Source: Oscillospiraceae bacterium (GTDB taxonomy: Bacteria; Bacillota; Clostridia; Oscillospirales; Ruminococcaceae). Taken from it: 7,590 nucleotides of DNA. The first letter of the stretch is position 1, and each line of letters starts with the position of its first letter. The notes under the pieces were generated by a model. That model was not told where the DNA came from. It searched no databases and worked only from the letters and a program-made list of their open reading frames with translations. Shown here piece after piece: positions 1 to 5,728 of the stretch. The position numbers were made by a program, and so were the translations under genes. The stretch covers positions 1 through 7,590 of the forward strand of contig JAIDPG010000207.1 of NCBI GenBank assembly GCA_029062865.1. Reading direction: 5' to 3'.

Positions 1-1130
1 AGGTTGCAAAGCTCGATGACGCGCTCCGGGTCGCCGTCCGCGTCGTTGAGAAACTGCGCGCGGGATTGATAGACCATTCCGAGCTTGTAAACGTCATCGG
101 GGAAATGCTCCAGCCGCAGAGCCATCTCCTTATCGTACAGCTCATCGCTCTTTTCCCACTGCCTTGTATCCGCGTAGAAATTTCCCATCGTATGATAATA
201 CTCCGCGAGCTTCTCAATATTGCCACTGTTTTTGATTATCGCCCCCGCCTTATCGTACCACTCAACCGCTTTGTCAAGTCGGTTCAACGCCCAAAGACAG
301 CGCCCCGCGAGCTTGTAATGCTCGGCGAGCTCTAATTGCTCCGCGCCCGAGCTCTCCAAGCGCTTGATTATCTCTAACTTTAGCTCAAGAGCGTGGCTAA
401 AATCGCAATGCAGAGCGTTTCCGTAAAACTCCTTGTCAAAAAGCGCGTTCAACTCGTCAAGCGAAAGCGACGCGAAGCGCTCTGCCTTGCGCTGCTCGTA
501 GGTTTTGCGCGGAACGACGTGAAGATACAGCATCTTCTCGGCGCTCGGGTCATACTCCCCGACAAGAAATGCGCCGTTTTCCTCATCGAAATTAAGCGAC
601 GTGTGCTGTGTACTTCCCTCGGACGGCAAGATGTTTTCCCGCGCCGCGCCGTGATTTTTTAGCACCGCGTCGATCTCCGCGCCGGAGTAAACAAACTTGT
701 CGCTGCTTTTGAACAACATCGACACAAACATCACGCGCAGCAGCCCGGCAAGCGTTATTCCATCGGAGGGACCCCACATTATAGAGCGGTTTTCCTCATC
801 GATCTCACCGATCGAGATGTCAAGCTCATCCGTGTCGAGCTCTATTCCGACGAAAAAGTTTTCCGCCCTGCCGATCGTCATAATATGTACATCGCCGTTA
901 TCGATTGGGATATTGAACTCGCGTATCTGATCCGGGTGGAAAAACACGATCTGCCCGCGGTTTATTTCGAGATACGCGTAGTTTTCGAGGTATTCCCGCA
1001 GAAGCGGCGGCAAGCAAAGCCCGCGCTTCTTTTCGTTCTTGATAAAATCGCCCTCCCAGACGCCGTTTTTCTCACCGTCGTAGAAAAGCGAGATAGCCGC
1101 AAGCGGCTCTAAATTATACAATACAGCCAT
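1..1130 (-). CDS. Unknown MAVL-type N-terminal domain protein with C-terminal TPR repeats (3' partial, runs off the left edge)
   Basis: The frame is open from ATG at 1130 to the window start (376 codons, no stop), so the C-terminus lies outside. Residues 1-210 are clearly paralogous to the protein at 1317-1979. Shared landmarks are MAVLxNL at the N-terminus, FYxG near residue 17, LP at 40-41, NR at 57-58, HP at 65-66, IGR at 86-88, PSD at 121-123, VMF at 133-135 and KS at 141-142. Residues about 220-260 are a helical linker. From about 266 there are two helical-hairpin units of TPR type (266-299 and 304-338), and a third begins near 345. TPRs usually mediate protein contacts. No signal peptide or membrane segment is seen, so a cytoplasmic adaptor-like protein is inferred. 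The LPxxLRxxLxxY stretch faintly recalls SMI1/KNR4 (SUKH) proteins, but this is weak. The start is supported by AAGGAGG six bases upstream and by alignment with the paralog. Confidence 0.85.
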   Translation of the reverse strand, partial: MAVLYNLEPLAAISLFYDGEKNGVWEGDFIKNEKKRGLCLPPLLREYLENYAYLEINRGQIVFFHPDQIREFNIPIDNGDVHIMTIGRAENFFVGIELDTDELDISIGEIDEENRSIMWGPSDGITLAGLLRVMFVSMLFKSSDKFVYSGAEIDAVLKNHGAARENILPSEGSTQHTSLNFDEENGAFLVGEYDPSAEKMLYLHVVPRKTYEQRKAERFASLSLDELNALFDKEFYGNALHCDFSHALELKLEIIKRLESSGAEQLELAEHYKLAGRCLWALNRLDKAVEWYDKAGAIIKNSGNIEKLAEYYHTMGNFYADTRQWEKSDELYDKEMALRLEHFPDDVYKLGMVYQSRAQFLNDADGDPERVIELCN

Positions 1131-1136
1131 TTTTTA

Positions 1137-1143
1137 CCTCCTT
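1137..1143 (-). promoter_or_regulatory. Shine-Dalgarno site of the MAVL-TPR gene
   Basis: AAGGAGG on the minus strand, six bases before ATG at 1130. It fixes the start and matches the site in front of the paralog at 1979, so the ribosome site appears to have been duplicated together with the coding sequence. Confidence 0.8.
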
Positions 1144-1153
1144 ATTTTAATTT

Positions 1154-1285
1154 AAATTTCAAAATTCCCTCACCACTGCTCCGTTCCGCTTCGCTCCACT
1201 CCGCAGCGCTGAGGGAACCGGTCAAGATTTTCTTCGAAAATCAGGTAGGGCGGCTTGCCGACCCTTCGGACACTTTTTGAAATTT
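1154..1285. repeat. Miniature palindromic intergenic element with 11-bp terminal inverted repeats
   Basis: The 186-bp gap between the two paralogs holds no ORF but a nested set of inverted repeats. The outer arms are AAATTTCAAAA (1154-1164) and TTTTGAAATTT (1275-1285), a perfect 11-bp match. Immediately inside is TTCCCTCA (1165-1172) pairing with TGAGGGAA (1210-1217). Next comes a tight hairpin, GATTTTC (1226-1232) with GAAAATC (1236-1242), then short GC hairpins CGGC-TT-GCCG (1251-1260) and CCGA/TCGG (1258-1269). The first loop (about 1173-1209) carries repeated CTCCGNTCCGCT-like units. This layout resembles MITE- or REP-like elements of Firmicutes. No transposase is present and no clear target duplication is seen. 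It could equally be a structured leader for the downstream gene. Confidence 0.6.
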
Positions 1286-1316
1286 CACTGCACCCTTGAG
1301 AGAAACATCAATACGC

Positions 1317-1979
1317 TTATTGCTGCTCGTCGTTTGAATTCACAAAGCTCTCATTCCTCAAAAAGAAGAACCGTGCGAGCTCGCCCTCGGAAAACTCCGC
1401 CACCATAAACGTGCGCAACTCCTCGGCGAAGCCTATCGAGTACTCGCGGTGGAGCTCCTCGTTGTTTTCGATAAGCTCCGGGTCGAAGCCGTTTTCGCGG
1501 AGCAGGCGCACGGCAAGCTCGGGCTCGTCCGCGATTACAGCGCCGCCCGATTTCAAAACAAGCATGCAGAACATTACCTTTATAAGCTCAGAAAGCGTGT
1601 CGTCGGACGGCATCAGCTGTGTGCCCGTCGGCGTGGTTTTCATCAGGAAAACCGCGGGGTCGTCGATTTTCTGCTCGTCGACAATGGTTATCTCAAACTC
1701 CCCGACGCGCCCGATTATCAAAAGAGGCATTTCCTTGTCCTCGCCGTAGCGGAACACGCGCTTTGTCATGATATTCGGGTGGATAAACCGCGGCGCGTCC
1801 GACTGGCGGTTGACGGTCATATAGCCATATTCCCGAAGAAAGCGGCGCAAAATCGCCGGGAGAATGATGTCGCGCGTTTTGATGTTCGCCTCGAAATCCT
1901 CCTCCGAAAAGCCGTCCGTTTTGCCGCCGTAAAAGATCCTTACCGCGTCAAACGGGTCGAGATTGTGTAGTACAGCCAC
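1317..1979 (-). CDS. Unknown MAVL-type domain protein, short paralog without TPRs
   Basis: 220 codons starting at GTG (1977-1979), with AAGGAGG eight bases upstream. The protein aligns along almost its whole length with residues 1-210 of the downstream gene ending at 1130. Landmarks are MAVLHNL, FYGG near 17-19, LP at 40-41, YGY at 51-53, NR at 57-58, HP at 67-68, IGR at 89-91, PSD at 124-126, VMF at 135-137 and KS at 143-144. It ends in a hydrophilic tail (SNDEQQ) where the paralog continues into TPRs. It is predicted soluble, with no signal peptide or membrane helix. The pair sits next to each other on the same strand, separated by the palindromic element, which suggests a tandem duplication with gain or loss of the TPR part. 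I do not recognise the family. A distant SMI1/KNR4-like fold is possible but unproven. Confidence 0.85.
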   Translation of the reverse strand: MAVLHNLDPFDAVRIFYGGKTDGFSEEDFEANIKTRDIILPAILRRFLREYGYMTVNRQSDAPRFIHPNIMTKRVFRYGEDKEMPLLIIGRVGEFEITIVDEQKIDDPAVFLMKTTPTGTQLMPSDDTLSELIKVMFCMLVLKSGGAVIADEPELAVRLLRENGFDPELIENNEELHREYSIGFAEELRTFMVAEFSEGELARFFFLRNESFVNSNDEQQ

Positions 1980-1987
1980 CTTTTACC

Positions 1988-1994
1988 CCTCCTT
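1988..1994 (-). promoter_or_regulatory. Shine-Dalgarno site that supports the GTG start at 1979
   Basis: AAGGAGG on the minus strand, eight bases before the GTG codon. With the alignment of the N-terminus to the neighbouring paralog (MAVLxNL in both), it makes the non-ATG start convincing. Its upstream edge overlaps by two bases with one arm of the 1993-2078 inverted repeat. Confidence 0.75.
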
Positions 1995-2078
1995 GTAGTT
2001 ATTAGTTTAATAGCGATTAGTAGTTAATTACCGTAGTTGAAGTGCCTATCCGTTCGGATAACTAGCAGCTAACTACAA
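1993..2078. repeat. TAGTTA-rich inverted repeat with central TATCCG/CGGATA hairpin
   Basis: The 113-bp gap between nspC and the short paralog contains a perfect 9-bp inverted repeat, TTGTAGTTA (1993-2001) and TAACTACAA (2070-2078). Inside are a second TAGTTA (2021-2026) and a second inverse copy TAACTA (2059-2064). At the centre is a compact hairpin TATCCG-TT-CGGATA (2047-2060). No T-run follows the hairpin on the minus strand, so it is not a standard intrinsic terminator. As RNA, the outer stem would end directly at the Shine-Dalgarno site of the 1979 gene. It may be a small repetitive element, a leader structure, or a protein-binding palindrome. Confidence 0.5.
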
Positions 2079-2092
2079 TTCTCTATCAACTA

Positions 2093-3223
2093 TCAGCTTA
2101 ATCTTTGCTTGAAATCCTCATAGCCGAATTGCTTTATGAGCGCGAGCTCGCCGCTCTCTTTTAATAAGTATATCGAAGGCAAGCCCACGCCGTTGAACGT
2201 GTTGTTTTTGCACATCGAGTATATTGCCATATCCTCAAATACCAGCCTGTCGCCCTCTTTCAGCGGCTCGTCAAACGAATAATCGCCGATGATGTCACCC
2301 GCAAGGCAGGTATTGCCGCCGAGCCTGTAAGTGTGCGGCTTCTCGTTCGGCTTTCCCGCGCCCGTGATGTTCGGGCGGTAGGGCATTTCGAGAACGTCCG
2401 GCATATGGCACGCGGCGGACGCGTCCGTTATCGCGATGTCCATGCCGTTTCGGAACGTGTCGAGAACCGTCGTCACAAGATACCCCGCGTTCAGCGCGAT
2501 AGCCTCTCCGGGCTCTAAATACACGTCAAAGCCGTATTGATTTATCTCAAACCTTATCTCCTCGATAAGCAGGTCTATATCATAATCCGGGCGCGTGATG
2601 TGATGCCCGCCGCCCATATTCAGCCACCTTATCCTCCCGAGAAATTTTCCGAATTTCTTCGTGACCTCGGTCATTGTCCAACATAGCGGCTCGGCGTTCT
2701 GCTCGCAGAGAGTGTGGAAGTGAAGTCCCTCTACGCCATCGGGGAGCTCGGGGAAATTCGCGAGCGTCGTTCCGAGCCGCGAGAACTCGCCGCACGGGTC
2801 GTAAATGCCGTGCTCCTGCGTGGAGTACTCGGGATTTATGCGTATCCCGCAGGAAGCGCCCGCCGCTCTGTCCTTGAATTTCTCGTATTGACGAATATTG
2901 TTGAAACTGATGTGCCCGCAGATTTTCGCGATCTCGTCAAACTCCTCGTCGCGGTAGGCGGGCGAGAAGATGTGATTTTCGCGCCCAAACGGCTTCGCCA
3001 TTTTCTCGTAGCCGAGCCGCGCCTCGAAAAGCCCGCTTGCCGTGCAGCCATCGAGATATTCCGCTATCAGCGGATATGTCGCGAACGCGGAGTACGCCTT
3101 TTGCGCGAGCAGAATTTTGCAGCCGCTCTCCTCGCGGACGCGCTTCAATATTTCGAGGTTTTCCCGAAGCCTGCGCTCGTCAATGACGTAGCACGGGGTT
3201 TTGACTTTGTTGATCCAGTCCAT
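2093..3223 (-). CDS. nspC: Carboxynorspermidine/carboxyspermidine decarboxylase (NspC)
   Basis: 376 residues, close to the family's usual length. A PLP enzyme of the alanine racemase-like/ODC fold (fold type III), it removes CO2 from carboxynorspermidine or carboxyspermidine to give norspermidine or spermidine, the last step of the carboxyspermidine route. Visible motifs are TPCYVID at 9-15, the likely Schiff-base lysine K42 in LLAQKAYSAF, GLHFHTLCE at 166-174, the phosphate-binding LNMGGGHHIT at 201-210 typical of NspC, EPGEA at 237-241, GGNTCLAGD at 302-310 (the position of the active-site cysteine motif in ODC-type enzymes) and MCKNNTFNG at 337-345. The GGGHHIT and KNNTFNG stretches argue for NspC rather than DAP decarboxylase (LysA). 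ATG at 3223 follows AGAGGAAAGG, which overlaps the end of the GNAT gene 15 bp upstream, so the two are probably co-transcribed. The usual carboxynorspermidine dehydrogenase partner is not in the window. Confidence 0.93.
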   Translation of the reverse strand: MDWINKVKTPCYVIDERRLRENLEILKRVREESGCKILLAQKAYSAFATYPLIAEYLDGCTASGLFEARLGYEKMAKPFGRENHIFSPAYRDEEFDEIAKICGHISFNNIRQYEKFKDRAAGASCGIRINPEYSTQEHGIYDPCGEFSRLGTTLANFPELPDGVEGLHFHTLCEQNAEPLCWTMTEVTKKFGKFLGRIRWLNMGGGHHITRPDYDIDLLIEEIRFEINQYGFDVYLEPGEAIALNAGYLVTTVLDTFRNGMDIAITDASAACHMPDVLEMPYRPNITGAGKPNEKPHTYRLGGNTCLAGDIIGDYSFDEPLKEGDRLVFEDMAIYSMCKNNTFNGVGLPSIYLLKESGELALIKQFGYEDFKQRLS

Positions 3224-3238
3224 TGAACAGCCTTTCCT

Positions 3239-3640
3239 CTAAAGCTCCTTTAGCATTATGATCTCCAACGGTTCGTGCGGAAGCAGTAAGCTGCCGCAAT
3301 CCGTGTATCCCTTTTTTCGGTAAAAAAACTGCGCCTGCTCGTTTGAAAATGTGGAGGTCATAAGCATTTTGCATCCGTTTTTCAGCATTTCCTTTTCCCA
3401 AAAATCCACAAGCGCGCCGCCGTAACCATTGTCTCTGTAATCCTCCAAAACGAATAGCATATTCATAAACGGCACACTGTCCCAGAACAGATTGAACCGC
3501 AGCCAGCCGACAAACCTGCCGTTTTCATACGACACCAGAATATGCCGCGTGCTTATGCTGTTTTGAAGCTCATGTTCGGCGATATGAGCGTCATATTTTC
3601 TCAATATTTCAAAATCACCTTTATCGGCATAACGTATCAT
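3239..3640 (-). CDS. GNAT-family N-acetyltransferase
   Basis: 133 residues from ATG at 3640. The frame could extend four codons to GTG at 3652, but GGAG at 3647-3650 sits six bases before the ATG and nothing comparable precedes the GTG. MIRYAD is also a typical GNAT N-terminus. The acetyl-CoA-binding motif A is visible at about 60-80: a strand NMLFVLED followed by YRDNGYGGAL (the R-x-x-G-x-G loop, R69 to G74). Motif B is the C-terminal FFYRKKGY at 105-112. The protein is soluble and single-domain, and transfers acetyl from acetyl-CoA to an unknown amine. Only 15 bp separates it from nspC, whose ribosome site overlaps its end, so the two are likely translated from one mRNA. A polyamine substrate is a tempting but unproven idea. 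Confidence 0.88.
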   Translation of the reverse strand: MIRYADKGDFEILRKYDAHIAEHELQNSISTRHILVSYENGRFVGWLRFNLFWDSVPFMNMLFVLEDYRDNGYGGALVDFWEKEMLKNGCKMLMTSTFSNEQAQFFYRKKGYTDCGSLLLPHEPLEIIMLKEL

Positions 3641-3646
3641 TCGGAA

Positions 3647-3650
3647 CTCC
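3647..3650 (-). promoter_or_regulatory. Shine-Dalgarno site deciding the GNAT start at 3640
   Basis: GGAG on the minus strand, six bases before ATG at 3640. It overlaps the second codon of the longer GTG-started frame, so the GTG start at 3652 is less likely. Confidence 0.6.
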
Positions 3651-3681
3651 ACACTTATTTGTTTTTTTATGATGTATCATT

Positions 3682-4149
3682 TTAACAAAAAACAAACTTC
3701 ATATTATGATTTTTTGAAGCAACATCTTCAAACCCGATAGATCTGTACAGATTATACCCCGAATCGGTAGCCTTGAGCTCAATATGATCAAGTCCCATCT
3801 TTTCCGAATCGGACAGCAGCATTTTAAGCAGCTTTCCCGAAATGCCCTTTCTTCGGTATTCGGGCTTTGTGTATACGTTCAATACCGAACCTACCTTACC
3901 GTTTAAAAAGCTCGGACTTGACGGCTTTTCGGTAACGCACAAAAAACAACAGCTTACAATATCGTCGTCCGCTCTGCATACATAAACAAATAAATCGCTG
4001 TTTAAATGCTTACGGTAATAGCTTGGGAGCTTTTCGTTGATATGTGTCAGTTGGTCTTTCGGTATATCACCAAAATCCTCGGTCAAATACTCTATTCTTA
4101 ATTTGACTAATTTATCCATATCGGCGATATTTGCCCTTTCAAAAACCAT
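3682..4149 (-). CDS. GNAT-family N-acetyltransferase
   Basis: 155 residues from ATG at 4149; an in-frame TAG two codons upstream (4153-4155) excludes a longer frame. The N-terminal pattern of a basic strand then ADMDKLVKLRIEYL (10-23) is common in one group of Firmicutes GNATs. Motif A is at 87-112: strand SVLNVYTKPEY, then RRKGIS (99-104) at the pyrophosphate loop, with Ser where Gly or Ala is usual. Motif B is GYNLYRSIGF at 131-140. It is predicted cytosolic and acetylates an unknown small molecule or protein. The ribosome site is unusual: only AGGA one base from ATG, or GAGGGGG about 12 bases away, so translation may depend on coupling to the antiporter gene 43 bp upstream. The gene is visibly more AT-rich than nspC (about 37% GC over 3961-4020 against 60% over 2581-2640), which may hint at separate acquisition. 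Confidence 0.88.
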   Translation of the reverse strand: MVFERANIADMDKLVKLRIEYLTEDFGDIPKDQLTHINEKLPSYYRKHLNSDLFVYVCRADDDIVSCCFLCVTEKPSSPSFLNGKVGSVLNVYTKPEYRRKGISGKLLKMLLSDSEKMGLDHIELKATDSGYNLYRSIGFEDVASKNHNMKFVFC

Positions 4150-4192
4150 ATCCTAAACTCACCCCCTCAAGCTCCTCCGCGTCGCGTCAAGA

Positions 4193-5161
4193 TCACCGTA
4201 TTATCGCAAACGCCATATACCCCGCGTACATCGCCACGAGAATTCCGCCCTCGACGCGGTTTATCGTCTTTTTCGTGAAGCAGAAGATGTACGACAGAAC
4301 GGAGACCGCCATTAGTATAAGCAGGTCGCACAAGCCCTGAGCGTTGATGCTCATCGGCGTTATCGCCGCCGACGCCGCCAGCACGAACAGGATATTGAAC
4401 ACGTTTGAGCCCACGACGTTTCCTATCGCGATGTCGCTTTCACCCTTGCGCGCCGCGACTATGCTTGTGACGAGCTCCGGGAGCGATGTTCCGACCGCGA
4501 CTATCGTGAGTCCCACAAGAGTTTCGCTCATGCCGAAGCCCGTCGCGATTCTGGTTGCGCAGTCAACGACGAACTGCCCGCCGACGATAATTCCCGCAAG
4601 CCCTAAAATCGTGAACAAAATGCACTTCCAGAGCTTCAGCGGCTTTTCGTCTTTTTCCTTATTCTCAATATCGCCGCCCTCTTTTCGGGAGCTCAGCGCG
4701 AAGGTCACGACGGAATAGAGGAAAATCGCCATTAAGATCAGCAAAATAAACGCCTCGCCGCGGGAGATCGTGTTTGTCTCCGCGCTGCCGAAGAAAACGT
4801 CGAACGAAGCCAACGCCAAGACCGCCGTCGCCGCGAGCATAAACGGAAACTGCTTTTTGACGATCTCCACGTCGACCCGTACGGGCGAGATCAGCGCGCT
4901 TATGCCGAGAACGCCGAGAAGATTGAACATATTCGAGCCGATAACGTTCCCGACAGCGATGTCGTTCGAACCGTTCACGCCCGCGATAATGCTTACCGCC
5001 GCCTCCGGGGCGCTCGTTCCGAACGCAACTATCGTAAGCCCGATGACGATTGACGGGATTTTCAAAAACCTCGCGATGCCTGAACTTCCGTCAACAAACA
5101 CGTCCGCGCCCTTTACAAGCAGCACGAAGCCGATTATCAGAAAAACGAATGACAAAACCAT
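4193..5161 (-). CDS. CaCA-family calcium/sodium antiporter (YrbG-like)
   Basis: 322 residues, full length for a prokaryotic K+-independent Ca2+/Na+ exchanger. It is an integral membrane protein with about ten helices in two inverted halves. The two signature alpha repeats are complete: alpha-1 has GLTIVAFGTSAPE (41-53) and GNVIGSN (71-77), and alpha-2 has GLTIVAVGTSLPE (217-229) and GNVVGSN (247-253). The ion-binding glutamates are E53 and E229, with N72/N77 and N248/N253 in the second motif of each repeat. A charged cytoplasmic loop (about 158-176, rich in Lys/Glu/Asp) joins the halves. It probably exports Ca2+ in exchange for Na+ or H+. ATG at 5161 has AGAAGGGG about eight bases upstream. 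It lies 33 bp after the membrane-protein gene and 43 bp before a GNAT, all on one strand, but no functional link to the neighbours is evident. Confidence 0.95.
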   Translation of the reverse strand: MVLSFVFLIIGFVLLVKGADVFVDGSSGIARFLKIPSIVIGLTIVAFGTSAPEAAVSIIAGVNGSNDIAVGNVIGSNMFNLLGVLGISALISPVRVDVEIVKKQFPFMLAATAVLALASFDVFFGSAETNTISRGEAFILLILMAIFLYSVVTFALSSRKEGGDIENKEKDEKPLKLWKCILFTILGLAGIIVGGQFVVDCATRIATGFGMSETLVGLTIVAVGTSLPELVTSIVAARKGESDIAIGNVVGSNVFNILFVLAASAAITPMSINAQGLCDLLILMAVSVLSYIFCFTKKTINRVEGGILVAMYAGYMAFAIIR

Positions 5162-5194
5162 AAAAACGCCCCTTCTTTATGCGATAAACCGCAG

Positions 5195-5728
5195 TTAATT
5201 ATTCAACCTCAGATTTCCCAGAACGTGGACAAAATGAACAATAAGAAAAATCCCGCCCGTGACAGTCAATATTATGTTGCTCCGCCAAAGCCCTATAAAA
5301 ACATAATATAACGGCGGCATCAAAACGATAAAGAACATCATCACAAAAACGCTTTGATGTCCCGCGAAATAGAACGCCCAGCCGATAAAGTTCAGCAGCA
5401 GCACCGAAACTGTCAGAATAAAGAACAGCTTCTCCCTGCCGTCCGCTAGCGAAAACAGCTTTGAATCCTTATGGACGATAAAGATCATTAAGGCGATACA
5501 CAACGAACCGAGTATCTTTTCTGCCGCTTCAAGGATCATGGACGATTCCTTCATATTCATTATCGGGTTTGTTTCCAATTTGAACAAAGGCATTATCATA
5601 TAAGGAATTTCCTGTATAACAAACAGCACCAAGCCCAATATCCAAAAGCCGAGATAATGATTTCCGAAAAGCTTGAAGAATTTGAACATTCCGCTATTCA
5701 CGCTCCGTTTCAACAGATTGTTATCCAA
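5195..5728 (-). CDS. Unknown five-helix integral membrane protein
   Basis: 177 residues from TTG at 5728; the frame has no ATG or GTG further upstream before a stop near 5777. AAAGG (5731-5735) precedes the TTG with only two bases of spacing. A shorter version from ATG at 5689 (residue 14) is possible and would remove the 19-base overlap with the upstream GNAT. I count about five hydrophobic segments: 25-48, 70-87, 101-121, 126-147 and 149-171. Polar loops lie around 50-68 (with NPIMNMKES) and 88-100 (KDSKLFSLADGREK). The protein has no catalytic motif I recognise and is not a known transporter type to my eye. Its overlap with the COG3981-type GNAT and its closeness to the antiporter suggest co-expression. 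Function unknown. Confidence 0.75.
   Translation of the reverse strand: MDNNLLKRSVNSGMFKFFKLFGNHYLGFWILGLVLFVIQEIPYMIMPLFKLETNPIMNMKESSMILEAAEKILGSLCIALMIFIVHKDSKLFSLADGREKLFFILTVSVLLLNFIGWAFYFAGHQSVFVMMFFIVLMPPLYYVFIGLWRSNIILTVTGGIFLIVHFVHVLGNLRLNN

Noticed and set aside
1449..1970. Plus-strand open frame of 173 codons opposite the short MAVL paralog
   Set aside because: It lies entirely antisense to a gene with a clear paralog and ribosome site. Its composition (rich in Arg, Val, Ala) is what GC-rich codon bias gives on the opposite strand, and it has no ribosome site.
2047..2060. TATCCG-TT-CGGATA hairpin as the terminator of nspC
   Set aside because: No U-tract follows on the minus strand and the stem is only six base pairs, so it is kept as part of a repeat structure rather than a terminator.
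2093..3223. Diaminopimelate decarboxylase (LysA) as identity of the PLP enzyme
   Set aside because: The length of 376, GGGHHIT and the C-terminal KNNTFNG motif fit NspC better than LysA, which is longer with different glycine-loop and C-terminal motifs.
2714..3226. Plus-strand open frame of 170 codons opposite nspC
   Set aside because: It is antisense to a confidently identified NspC, is Arg/Ala/Leu-rich with no domain-like pattern, and is best explained as a codon-bias shadow.
3669..3684. Hairpin ATGAT-GT-ATCAT and an extended -10-like TGTTAAAAT on the minus strand before the GNAT at 3640
   Set aside because: The stem is only five AT-rich base pairs, the T-run lies on the wrong side for a minus-strand terminator, and no -35 box sits at the right distance for a promoter. 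Too weak to annotate.
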